Source of the DNA: an uncultured Pelagibacteraceae bacterium
GTDB lineage: Bacteria > Pseudomonadota > Alphaproteobacteria > Pelagibacterales > Pelagibacteraceae
Reading direction: 5' to 3'
Assembly: GCA_902620585.1 (NCBI GenBank)
Contig: CACNJC010000007.1
Location: 1-57,436, forward strand
DNA: 57,436 bases
This document shows positions 1-7,993 of this stretch, piece after piece. The position numbers were made by a program, and so were the translations under genes. Numbering within the stretch: position 1 is the first letter of the stretch; each line of letters starts with the position of its first letter. The notes beneath the pieces were generated by a model. It ran no database searches. It was not told the origin of the DNA and worked only from the letters and a program-made list of their open reading frames with translations.

Positions 1-1
1 A

Positions 2-376
2 AAGGCTATACCCTACTTCGAAGAAAGTTTATATTGCCCAGTAACAATTTTAAAAAGATGGCTAAATATATCTAAAATAACAAAAGGGCCAATTTTTAAA
101 AGATTTTCAAAAGGATCAAAATTAACAAATTATAGGTTAACAGATCAAAGTGTGGCTTTGATAATCAAAGATTATTTAGACAAAGCTGGCATTGATAGCA
201 AAAATTACTCTGGACATAGTTTAAGATCAGGTTTTGCAACATCAGCAGCGGAGTCTGGAGCTGAAGAGAGAAGTATAATGGCAATGACAGGGCATAAATC
301 TACAGAAATGGTAAGAAGATATATTAAAGAGGCAAATCTATTTAAAAATAATGCATTAAGTAAAATAAAATTATGA
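2..376 (+). CDS. Tyrosine recombinase / phage-type integrase, C-terminal part (cut by window edge)
   Basis: This is the C-terminal catalytic half of a tyrosine site-specific recombinase; the open frame runs in from the left edge, so the real start and the first catalytic Arg lie outside the window. Visible are HSLRSGFAT (the H-x-x-R box, about bases 215-241), TGHKS (second His) and RRYIKEA with the candidate nucleophilic Tyr, in the order and spacing of the family. The GTG at 152 is internal and not the start, since homology-like sequence continues upstream. The stop overlaps the ATG of the next gene (ATGA at 373-376), so a glycosyltransferase gene is coupled to it. It could be a phage/island integrase or a chromosomal XerC/D-like enzyme; the location beside a sugar island favours the former. 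Confidence 0.85.
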   Translation, partial: KAIPYFEESLYCPVTILKRWLNISKITKGPIFKRFSKGSKLTNYRLTDQSVALIIKDYLDKAGIDSKNYSGHSLRSGFATSAAESGAEERSIMAMTGHKSTEMVRRYIKEANLFKNNALSKIKL

Positions 377-1245
377 AAAACATATTAAATAAAATATCTA
401 TAGTATTAGTTTGTTACAATAGTTCATTTAAACTAAAAAAATTCATACAAAAAATACCGAGTGAAACAAAGATTTATATTATTGACAATTCTAAAGATTA
501 TTCTTTAAAAAAAAAATTTAAAAATAAGAAAAATATAAAAATTTATTTTAAAAAAAATGATGGTTACGGATCCTCAATAAATTTTGCTTCAAATAAAATT
601 AAAACACCCTATTTCTTAGTTGTACAACCAGATGTAAGTGGTATTAGAAAAAGTTCTTTAATAAAATTTTATAAATATGCAAAAAAAATGAAAGATAAAT
701 TCTCAGTGATTGGTCCCCACTTTTTAAATGCTTCTAAAAGCGGTCATTTTCAGACAAATCTAAAATACAAAATAAAAGAGATACACAATGTACATGGATC
801 GACAATGTTTTTTAACAAAAAAATATTCAATAAAAACAAAGGTTTTGATAAAAATATTTTTTTGTACTGGGAAGAAACAGATTATAGCAAAAGAGCTAGC
901 AAAAATGGTTATAATGCGTACCAACTAAATATAGTAAAAGTTAAACACGAAAAAGGCAAAGCAGTCAAAACCAACAATCTCAAAGATATAGAAAAATTAG
1001 AAAATCTTTACACATGGCATTTTATATGGTCAAAATATTACTATTTTAATAAACATTATGGAAAACTCTTATCCTTAATTTATTTTACACCGATTTTAAT
1101 AAGAATCTTATTTAGAATGTTCTTCTATAAATTGATTAAAAGCAAAAGATTTACGAAATATTATTGTAGGTGGGATGCTTTAAAAAGCTCTATCTTAAAC
1201 AAAAAATCATTAATGAGATTAGATAAGATACCAACAAATTTATAA
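373..1245 (+). CDS. GT2-family glycosyltransferase (rhamnosyltransferase-like)
   Basis: This 290-residue inverting glycosyltransferase probably adds a sugar to a surface polysaccharide or O-antigen from an NDP-sugar donor. The GT-A nucleotide-binding start SIVLVCYNSS lies at residues 9-18, IIDNS at 36-40, a QPDV element standing for the DxD-like metal site at 85-88, and FLYWEETDYSKRASKNGY at 163-180 matches the acceptor-side ED-x-D-x-x-x-R motif of WbbL-type rhamnosyltransferases. The C-terminal 60 residues are basic and hydrophobic, probably membrane-associated. The start ATG overlaps the integrase stop. Its 3' end overlaps the convergent methyltransferase-like gene by six bases. The donor and acceptor cannot be told from sequence. 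Confidence 0.85.
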   Translation: MKNILNKISIVLVCYNSSFKLKKFIQKIPSETKIYIIDNSKDYSLKKKFKNKKNIKIYFKKNDGYGSSINFASNKIKTPYFLVVQPDVSGIRKSSLIKFYKYAKKMKDKFSVIGPHFLNASKSGHFQTNLKYKIKEIHNVHGSTMFFNKKIFNKNKGFDKNIFLYWEETDYSKRASKNGYNAYQLNIVKVKHEKGKAVKTNNLKDIEKLENLYTWHFIWSKYYYFNKHYGKLLSLIYFTPILIRILFRMFFYKLIKSKRFTKYYCRWDALKSSILNKKSLMRLDKIPTNL

Positions 1246-1809
1246 CATTTTACTAAGTAATAGCTGATTCTCTGTTTCCGCTAATATTCTAAAACCGTTT
1301 TTAACAAAATAGTCCTTTGAATAAAGAGTTTTTGCACCTTTATCGTCAAGTAAAACTAATGAATTTTCATTTAATTTATCAATTACTGCTTTAGCTTCAA
1401 AAAGTTGATGTTGAGAAGCTAACTCAACATCATGACCATCATAAGAATCTAAATATAAAAGATCAATTTTTTTACTGAATTCTTTAAGAAAAAACACACT
1501 GTCTTTAATATAGAAAATTACATTGTTACGGTATTTTTTTGTAAAATCCTTCGCATTATCAATGTTTTCTTTTGAAATATCACAACTATGAAGTTCTCCA
1601 TTTATTAAATGAGCGAATTCTGAAAACATCAAGGTACTCATACCATCTTTCCAATTGAATTTTTTAAAGAAAAAAAATTTTTTTTTGCCTCTTGATGTTC
1701 CAGTTTCTACAATAACTTTTAAACCTCTTCTTTCCGCTATTTGAAGAGTTTTTTTGAATAATTCAAATCTTATATTTTTTTTATTATTATATTTTTCAAT
1801 AAAGTTCAT
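1240..1809 (-). CDS. Putative class I SAM-dependent methyltransferase in sugar island
   Basis: A 189-residue protein with features of a Rossmann-fold methyltransferase of the Methyltransf_24 type: VETGTSRG at 34-41 as the SAM-binding loop, HSCDIS at 74-79 with an acidic residue after strand 2, and DLLYLDSYDG at 116-125 as strand 4. Such proteins in polysaccharide clusters usually modify sugars, but the substrate is unknown and methyl transfer is inferred. Between the SAM loop and NWKDGMST there is a Lys/Phe stretch encoded by an A8/T9 homopolymer tract (1670-1686). The start ATG overlaps the stop of the upstream GT9 gene by four bases, so both are likely cotranslated. Confidence 0.6.
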   Translation of the reverse strand: MNFIEKYNNKKNIRFELFKKTLQIAERRGLKVIVETGTSRGKKKFFFFKKFNWKDGMSTLMFSEFAHLINGELHSCDISKENIDNAKDFTKKYRNNVIFYIKDSVFFLKEFSKKIDLLYLDSYDGHDVELASQHQLFEAKAVIDKLNENSLVLLDDKGAKTLYSKDYFVKNGFRILAETENQLLLSKML

Positions 1810-2837
1810 GAATTATTGATTATATTTGTGGATAAATTTTCAAATGTTTCTCTGTATATATATTTATAATTTTTCATATGTTTTGTAATTTTTGCATAAT
1901 GAGTTTCTTTTTCTTTTTCAATAATATCTAAAATCTTTACGTTATAATTTGACGCAATATGAGTAAAAGCACCGTGACAACAAATGAATAATGAGCTTTT
2001 TGATATGATATGCGAAATTGAAAAAAAACTCTGATCAGTCATTAAATAAATCTTTGAATCTTTGCTGCTATATTCATAAAAAAAATCACTAATCTTATTA
2101 AAAGACTCTTTAAGTTGATTTATAATCTTTGTATCTATTGTACCTGTTGTGATGATGATATCTTTTGATGTCTTTTTTGATAAGATAATTAAAAAATTCA
2201 TCAAGCTTTTGTGATCGATCTTAATATCTGTTAAATTATACGCTTTTTTAAATAATTTAACATAGTTTTCAATTTCCCATTTCTCATCGCAATGAAATTG
2301 TATAAAATTTAATTTATCTAGATTTATTTGTTTGCCATAGACAAATTCTTTTTCAAATTGATTTATTTTTAGATAATGAAAGTCTTCGTCTTTTAACTCA
2401 AATCCAAGAGACAAACAATTCTCAGACAAATTTTTTCTTATTGATTTGCTTACTTGATTATCGTTATCTAAGAAAACGTTTTTAAAAAAGATTTTTAATA
2501 CTCTTTCTTGATACTCTTTTGATACATTAAATATTTTATTATCGGATTTTATAAAAAAACTAAAAAAAATTGATCTGTTTTTTTTGTCTGAGATAATAAT
2601 GTTGTCAAATTTATTTCTTTTAAGATCTTTTAAAAGCTTAATCCTATCAGATATTTTTTTTGATTTTAATAAAAAAACTTTATCAATATAACTATATTTT
2701 TTAATAAAATTGTAATTTTTTTCTGAAGCAACAATAGAAATTTTAGAATTTTTGTCATTTCTCTTAATTGCATTTATTAATGACGATGTTATTAAATAAT
2801 CTCCTATTCGATCTGTTCTAAAAATAAGATAATTCAT
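1806..2837 (-). CDS. GT9-family glycosyltransferase (heptosyltransferase-like)
   Basis: A 343-residue protein with the GT-B fold signature of ADP-heptose:LPS heptosyltransferases. It opens with FRTDRIGDYLITSSL (residues 6-20), the R-x-D-x-x-G-D start typical of GT9, and near the C terminus has CHGAFTHIA at 287-295 followed by VKILDII, corresponding to the donor-binding D/H-S/G-G-x-x-H-x-A region. It probably transfers a sugar to LPS core or another surface glycan at the inner face of the inner membrane. It lies ten bases downstream of the DegT gene and overlaps the methyltransferase-like gene. The second half is divergent, so the donor cannot be predicted. Confidence 0.75.
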   Translation of the reverse strand: MNYLIFRTDRIGDYLITSSLINAIKRNDKNSKISIVASEKNYNFIKKYSYIDKVFLLKSKKISDRIKLLKDLKRNKFDNIIISDKKNRSIFFSFFIKSDNKIFNVSKEYQERVLKIFFKNVFLDNDNQVSKSIRKNLSENCLSLGFELKDEDFHYLKINQFEKEFVYGKQINLDKLNFIQFHCDEKWEIENYVKLFKKAYNLTDIKIDHKSLMNFLIILSKKTSKDIIITTGTIDTKIINQLKESFNKISDFFYEYSSKDSKIYLMTDQSFFSISHIISKSSLFICCHGAFTHIASNYNVKILDIIEKEKETHYAKITKHMKNYKYIYRETFENLSTNIINNS

Positions 2838-2847
2838 AAAATTAACT

Positions 2848-4050
2848 TTATTTTATTTTTTTTTCAATAAAGCTTAAAAAATTTTTTTTTATATACATTA
2901 AATCTTTATTTTTTAATCCATGATGGCAACCAATTAAAATTCCGTTTTTCATTACATCATTGCTATTAATTTCAGCGTTTTTCACCTTTTTATATTTTCT
3001 TTTTTTCATTATTGGCTGTCTTAATATATTCCCAGTAAAAATTGTTCTAGTTTGTATACCTTTTTTTTCTAAAAAAATTTGCAGGTTCTGTCTATTAATT
3101 TTAGATTTTGATTTAATTATTACAGGATATGCTAACCATGGAGTTATAAGATTTTTTATTTGCGATGGTACTTCAAATAGATTAGGAAATTTTGAAAAAA
3201 AATTTCTAAGTATTTCAAAGTTTTTTACTCTAACTTTTATATTTTTTGGTAGCTTTTTTAATTGTTCCAGTGCAAATGCTGCAGAAATTTCCGAGGGTAA
3301 GAAATTGTATCCTACATCATGAAATATATATTTTCCATCATAAGGAATACCATCAACTTTTATGTTGAATCTTTTTTTTATCCCCTCTGACTCATTAAAA
3401 ACTGCAGATGATCTACCCCATCCTCTTAATAGCTTTGCTTTTTCGTATAATTTCTTATCTTTAAAGCAAACCATTCCTCCAAATCCTGCCCCAGTTATAA
3501 TATGTGATGCATACATACTATTTGTAGTAATATCAGAGTACTTTCCCAAATTTTTTTTATTTAGTCTATAGCCGATAGTATCTGCAGAGTCTTCAATGAC
3601 AAATAGATTGTGTTTTTTTGCGATGGTAAAGATTTTATTCCAATCAGGAACATTTCCTAGCAGATTTGGTATCATAATTGCTCTAGTATTGTTATTAATG
3701 GCTTTCTTAATCTGTTCTACATTAGCAACAAAAGTATTTTTTCCTACATCAATAAAATGTGGAATTAAACCTAATTGATATATTGGTGCTACAGTTGTTG
3801 AAAAAGTTAAAGTGGTAGTTATTATTTCACTTCTTTTTTTTAAATTCAAAGATGCAAGAGCTAATAAATTTGCAGATGATCCAGAATTTACCATCAAACC
3901 ATATTTTTTTCCAAATGATGATGAGATCTTAGTTTCTAAGCTTTTTACTAACGGACCATCTATTAGAGTAAGCGATTTATTTTTAAGAACGTTAATAGAT
4001 GCTTGAATCTCTTTTTGGTCGTATACAGCTTTACCATAATAAATTTTCAT
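2848..4050 (-). CDS. DegT/DnrJ/EryC1 PLP-dependent sugar enzyme, His-type (dehydratase-like)
   Basis: A 400-residue fold-type I PLP enzyme acting on nucleotide sugars. Family marks include NSGSSANLLAL at 55-65 (phosphate-binding turn), EDSAD at 153-157 with the Asp that contacts the PLP ring nitrogen, and a C-terminal region with RTIFTGNILRQP typical of sugar aminotransferases. At the site where aminotransferases carry the Schiff-base Lys, the sequence reads YASHIITGAG, placing His183 at the Lys position. Lys-to-His is the hallmark of ColD/RfbH-type 3-dehydratases that make 3-deoxysugars, so a dehydratase is more likely than an aminotransferase. It sits two bases downstream of the two-domain glycosyltransferase and presumably makes its or a neighbour's donor sugar. 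Confidence 0.85.
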   Translation of the reverse strand: MKIYYGKAVYDQKEIQASINVLKNKSLTLIDGPLVKSLETKISSSFGKKYGLMVNSGSSANLLALASLNLKKRSEIITTTLTFSTTVAPIYQLGLIPHFIDVGKNTFVANVEQIKKAINNNTRAIMIPNLLGNVPDWNKIFTIAKKHNLFVIEDSADTIGYRLNKKNLGKYSDITTNSMYASHIITGAGFGGMVCFKDKKLYEKAKLLRGWGRSSAVFNESEGIKKRFNIKVDGIPYDGKYIFHDVGYNFLPSEISAAFALEQLKKLPKNIKVRVKNFEILRNFFSKFPNLFEVPSQIKNLITPWLAYPVIIKSKSKINRQNLQIFLEKKGIQTRTIFTGNILRQPIMKKRKYKKVKNAEINSNDVMKNGILIGCHHGLKNKDLMYIKKNFLSFIEKKIK

Positions 4051-4051
4051 A

Positions 4052-6181
4052 CTAGTTATCCCAATAAAATTTTTTTTTACTATTAATACCTAAAGTTTTA
4101 CTTATAATAAATTCAGCAACTAATGTTGAATTAAAATATTTCATATATTTATTTTTCCCATTTTGACCTAAGGATTTTCTTAATTTTTCATCATTTGAAA
4201 TCTTTAAAATTTTCTCTGAAAGATCGCTTATATTTTTGTAAAAAACCATTTCTCTATCATTAAAAAAATCTCTATATTGGGTTTTTTCATCAATTAAACA
4301 TACTAAACCATTTCCCATTATTTGGGTGATTCTGTCACTACTATAATATTTTATTGCATCACCCCTACTTAAATTTAGTCCCATTTTAGCGTTTTCTATT
4401 GTTTTAAAATAATGATCGGCCCATATAGGTTGAATATTATTAATACCATAAACATCGAATTTGGCATTAGGTGTAAGATCAATTAATCTATTTACAAAAG
4501 TTACTCTATCGTCAGTTTTTCCTGACTTCAAAACTCCTCGATGCACTCCATGACTTAATGCAAAAAAAACATCGACATTACATGATTTATTAAAATTGTT
4601 TAACGTTTCAAAAGATTTATCCGAGGGATTTGGTATGTAAAAAGATTTCTCTTTGGGCACAAATTTAAGTGCTGATGGGCTAGTAGTAAGAAAAGTAGCA
4701 TCAACACTATTAATTTTATCCATTATTCGATTTTTATTTCTTTCATAGTCAGGACCATTTTTATTTAAAGGATCAAGAAACCACTGACCAATTTTTACAT
4801 TAGGATAATCATTTCTTAATTCATTGATTTGTTCTGGAGATATCAAATCAGCATGACCCAATATTATAATGTCAGGCTTATAATTATAACAAGTCTTTTT
4901 AAGTTTATCATTTAAAGTTTTAGCACCTTTTAAATCATTTAAGGACTTATAATATTTCTGAATATCCCTATCACTAAAACCTAAAACACTATGACCAAGT
5001 CTAATAAAACCATTATTTATTCTACGACCGGTATTAAAAAAAAGTCTTCCATCTAATCTCTCGTTGAAGTTTGTTATATGTAATATTCTTAAGTTATTAA
5101 GCTTCTTTTTAGTAAAAAAACTTGGAATTTTACTTATTTTTTCAGATCTATATTCATCTATAAGATTTGAAATAAATTTATGTGTTAAATAAAAATTTCT
5201 AATTGAAAGTTTTTGAAGTTTTTTTCGTAATATCTCTCTTTTAATTAACTCATTAATTGACTGTTCTAAATTTTTTACATTTAAATTTTTTAAAATTTTT
5301 GCATTTGTAACAGTCTCCGGCAAACCACCTCGATTAGTAATTATAACTGCACAACCATTTGCAGATGCTTCTAAACTAGTTCTACCAAAAGGTTCTTCCC
5401 ATCGAGAGCAAGCAACTGCAATGCTGGTTTTTTTAAAAATTTTAATCACATCACTGTGTTTTTTAAATCCAAGAATATCGGCATTTTTATGTGAAAGCTT
5501 TATTTTTTCTCTTTTTTCGTCACCAATAATTTTAGCTTTCCATTTGGGGTTTTTATTTAAAATTTTGATTATTGCTTTTGAAAAAATATCATAACCTTTA
5601 GCTCTGTTTAATTTTCCAACAAAAGTTATCCATTTCTTTTTATTTCTTAATAATCGAATTGAACCTTTTTCTGCTGATTGATAGAAAACAGCCAACTTAT
5701 TACTATTTACAAATTTGTTTTCTAGTCCTTCTAAAAATCTTTTTTTAGACCAATTACTATTAAAAATTATCTTATAACAATTTTTAAGAAGAAACTTTCT
5801 TTCATTAATTGATTTAGAACCATCCATTGAAAGAGGATCGTTGTGAAAATATAATGCTATAACTCTATAATTTAATTGAGAGGAAATAATTTTAACATAA
5901 CTCGGTCTATTATGAATTTCAATAATTGAAGATTGTGTTTTTTTTTCAATTTTGATAAATTTATTTACATAATTTCTTGTTTGACTTGTTAATGGTAAAT
6001 TAAGTAAAGAAATATTTGTATATTTAATTGGAAACCGTGTTTTTAATTTAGTACTCCCATACACCGTGATATTTTTTTTGTATACACTTTTTTTGCTAGT
6101 TTCAAAAACAAATAAGGATACAGCCCCAGGATAATCCGGTGAAAAATTTTCTTTATATGGAAGTAAAATTGAAATTTTCAT
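4052..6181 (-). CDS. Two-domain glycosyltransferase: GT4 domain plus CgeB-like domain
   Basis: A 709-residue protein made of two glycosyltransferase modules. Residues about 1-350 are a GT-B retaining GT4 domain: FVGKLNRAKGYD (187-198) begins the donor half and EEPFGRTSLEASANG (262-276) supplies the E-x7-E pair Glu263/Glu271. Residues about 364-700 resemble CgeB-type glycosyltransferases: LRILHITNF start, KPDIIILGH (435-443), GQWFLDP, then a C-terminal half with GLNLSRGD and MGNGLVCLIDE. The two modules may add successive sugars to one chain. There is no signal peptide, so it acts on the cytoplasmic side. The GIY-YIG stop overlaps its start by four bases. Acceptor and donor are unknown. Confidence 0.8.
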   Translation of the reverse strand: MKISILLPYKENFSPDYPGAVSLFVFETSKKSVYKKNITVYGSTKLKTRFPIKYTNISLLNLPLTSQTRNYVNKFIKIEKKTQSSIIEIHNRPSYVKIISSQLNYRVIALYFHNDPLSMDGSKSINERKFLLKNCYKIIFNSNWSKKRFLEGLENKFVNSNKLAVFYQSAEKGSIRLLRNKKKWITFVGKLNRAKGYDIFSKAIIKILNKNPKWKAKIIGDEKREKIKLSHKNADILGFKKHSDVIKIFKKTSIAVACSRWEEPFGRTSLEASANGCAVIITNRGGLPETVTNAKILKNLNVKNLEQSINELIKREILRKKLQKLSIRNFYLTHKFISNLIDEYRSEKISKIPSFFTKKKLNNLRILHITNFNERLDGRLFFNTGRRINNGFIRLGHSVLGFSDRDIQKYYKSLNDLKGAKTLNDKLKKTCYNYKPDIIILGHADLISPEQINELRNDYPNVKIGQWFLDPLNKNGPDYERNKNRIMDKINSVDATFLTTSPSALKFVPKEKSFYIPNPSDKSFETLNNFNKSCNVDVFFALSHGVHRGVLKSGKTDDRVTFVNRLIDLTPNAKFDVYGINNIQPIWADHYFKTIENAKMGLNLSRGDAIKYYSSDRITQIMGNGLVCLIDEKTQYRDFFNDREMVFYKNISDLSEKILKISNDEKLRKSLGQNGKNKYMKYFNSTLVAEFIISKTLGINSKKKFYWDN

Positions 6182-6426
6182 ACATTTTTCTCTTTTATCT
6201 TATTTCTTAATGATCTATTCTTCTTTATATAAGATTCTCTCGAAATAGCTTTACTTTTTGACTTAAATATTTCTTTATAAATTAGCTTCCAAATTCTACC
6301 TCGAGTAAATTTAGCTCCCTTTCCAGAATTGTGTAAAGCTAGTCTTTTTTTTATATTGTTTGTATATCCTATATAAGTAACTGGCTTTGTGCCCTGAGAT
6401 TTGAGCATATAAACATAATAGCTCAT
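6178..6426 (-). CDS. GIY-YIG domain protein (UPF0213-like)
   Basis: An 82-residue single-domain GIY-YIG protein. The GIY-like strand is YYVYML and the YIG strand is TYIGYT; the conserved Arg in KKRLALHN and the Glu in SRESYIKK occupy the usual catalytic positions, so nuclease chemistry is intact on paper. An ATG at 6426 is preferred over the in-frame TTG at 6429. Small stand-alone proteins of this type are common in Bacteria and their biological role is largely unsettled. Its 3' end overlaps the start of the two-domain glycosyltransferase, so it is cotranscribed with the sugar island, although nothing suggests a role in polysaccharide synthesis. Confidence 0.8.
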   Translation of the reverse strand: MSYYVYMLKSQGTKPVTYIGYTNNIKKRLALHNSGKGAKFTRGRIWKLIYKEIFKSKSKAISRESYIKKNRSLRNKIKEKNV

Positions 6427-6431
6427 CAATA

Positions 6432-7871
6432 CTACTGAATGCCTAAGTGGGTGTACTTGATATTTAGATAATCTTTTATAGCCATTGAACCACCTTCTCT
6501 ACCATAACCAGTTTGTTTAATTCCTCCAAATGGAGCTTCCGGTAAAGCTACCACTCCCGTATTAACAGCTACTGTTCCTGTTTCCATTAATTCAGAAGCC
6601 TTATGAGCTTTTTTTAAATTATTTGTATAAATATAACTTGCTAATCCCAAGTCATTGTTATTTGCTCTTTTTATAACTTCATCAAAATCTTTAAATGATA
6701 AAATAGGGACTAAAGGGCCAAAAGGTTCTTCATTCATTATAGTAAAACTATCTTTGATATTATCAAATATAGTGGGTTCATAAAAATAACCTTTATTAAA
6801 TCCAGCTGGTTTTTTTCCTCCACATAAAACTTTAGCACCTTCTTTTTTTGTTAATTCAACTAAAGATTCTACTTCTTCTAATCTTTTTTTTGTTGTTAAT
6901 GGACCTAAGATTGTATCCTTTTCCATTCCGTTTCCAATTTTTAATTTTTTTGTTTTTTTTACCATTAAGTTAGTAAAGTCATCTTTTTTACTTTCATGAA
7001 TATAAAATCTACTTGGAGAAATACAAACTTGTCCATTATTTCTAAATTTAGCAAATATAGCCATGTCAGTTACTTTTTCTAAATCAACGTCATCAAAAAC
7101 AATGAAAGGTGAATGACCACTTAGCTCCATTGTAACACGCTGTACTTTCTCTGCTGCTTTTTTTAAAATGATTTTTCCAACTCGTGTTGAGCCAGTTATT
7201 GAAACTTTTTTGATAATATCTGAAGACAATAACTGATCTGATATAAATGGTGGATCTCCAGAAAGTAAATTCACAACACCAGGAGGAATACCCGCTTCAT
7301 TACAAATATCTACTAATTCCATCACAGAGCCAGGAGTAATTATATCAGGCTTAACTATCACAGAGCAACCTGCTGATAAAGCTGTTGAAATTTTTCTTGC
7401 AGCAAGAGTTATTGGAAAATTCCATGGAACTAATGCTGCAACCACACCAACTGGCTGGTAGTAAACATGTATTTTTGTATCAGGGGTTCTTCCTTGTAAA
7501 GTTTCTCCATAAATTCTTTTTGCTTCTTCACTGCTCCATTCAAAAATATCAGCAGCCCCATTAACCTCACCCTTTGACTCTGTCAGAGGTTTACCAACTT
7601 CTAAAGTCAGCCATTTAGATAAAATATCATTTTTTTTTCTAATTAGATCTGAAATTTTTCTAATAATTTTTGATCTTTCCCAAGGAGAAGTATTTTTCCA
7701 AACTTCAAAACCTTTTTCAGCTGATCTAAGACACAAATCAATATCATTTTTATTTGCTTTAGAAGCTTTACCAATATTTTCTTCTGTAGCTGGATTAATT
7801 ACTTCATAAGTTTCACCACTAGATGATTTCTGCCACTTACCATTTATAAACTGACCAAATTTTTCGTACAT
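6432..7871 (-). CDS. NAD(P)-dependent aldehyde dehydrogenase (succinate-semialdehyde dehydrogenase-like)
   Basis: A 479-residue aldehyde dehydrogenase that oxidises an aldehyde to the carboxylate in the cytoplasm. Catalytic residues are all present: Asn151 in PWNFP, Glu249 in MELSG, and nucleophile Cys283 in NNGQVC; the dinucleotide contact ITGSTRVG is at 225-232 and EEPFGP and GFGG-type motifs follow near the C terminus. Length and motifs fit the GabD / alpha-ketoglutaric semialdehyde group, but QVCISPSRF differs from the classic SSADH QTCVCxNR, so the substrate is not fixed. It begins 48 bases downstream of tRNA-Glu with no obvious terminator, and the GIY-YIG gene follows five bases after its stop. 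Confidence 0.85.
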   Translation of the reverse strand: MYEKFGQFINGKWQKSSSGETYEVINPATEENIGKASKANKNDIDLCLRSAEKGFEVWKNTSPWERSKIIRKISDLIRKKNDILSKWLTLEVGKPLTESKGEVNGAADIFEWSSEEAKRIYGETLQGRTPDTKIHVYYQPVGVVAALVPWNFPITLAARKISTALSAGCSVIVKPDIITPGSVMELVDICNEAGIPPGVVNLLSGDPPFISDQLLSSDIIKKVSITGSTRVGKIILKKAAEKVQRVTMELSGHSPFIVFDDVDLEKVTDMAIFAKFRNNGQVCISPSRFYIHESKKDDFTNLMVKKTKKLKIGNGMEKDTILGPLTTKKRLEEVESLVELTKKEGAKVLCGGKKPAGFNKGYFYEPTIFDNIKDSFTIMNEEPFGPLVPILSFKDFDEVIKRANNNDLGLASYIYTNNLKKAHKASELMETGTVAVNTGVVALPEAPFGGIKQTGYGREGGSMAIKDYLNIKYTHLGIQ

Positions 7872-7918
7872 AAAATATTATTGATTTAGATTATATTCAA
7901 AAGCTTTCCTTTTCAAGA

Positions 7919-7993
7919 TGGCGGTCCCAAGGGGAATCGAACCCCTCTTTGTTGGATGAAAACCAACTGTCCTAACCGATAGACGATGGGACC
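7919..7993 (-). tRNA. tRNA-Glu (anticodon UUC)
   Basis: Read on the minus strand the 75-base sequence folds as a cloverleaf: acceptor GGTCCCA/TGGGACC with G discriminator and encoded CCA at 7919-7921, anticodon stem GTTGG/CCAAC enclosing the loop TTTTCAT with anticodon TTC, and T arm GAGGGG-TTCGATT-CCCCT. The 5' end lies inside the 3' end of recJ: the recJ stop TAG is formed by the D-arm sequence GGTTAG. Transcription therefore probably passes from recJ through the tRNA into the aldehyde dehydrogenase, or starts from a promoter inside recJ. Confidence 0.97.

Noticed and set aside
1660-1690. Possible frameshift in the methyltransferase-like gene at the A/T tract
   Set aside because: The reading frame is continuous with conserved SAM motifs on both sides, so no disruption is visible; only slippage potential is reported.
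2960-4006. Several plus-strand open frames opposite the DegT gene
   Set aside because: They are frame shadows of an AT-rich gene with clear family motifs on the minus strand.
7919-7993. tRNA-Glu as integration site of a mobile element
   Set aside because: No repeat of the tRNA 3' end and no integrase beside it in the window; the integrase at the left edge is about 7.5 kb away.
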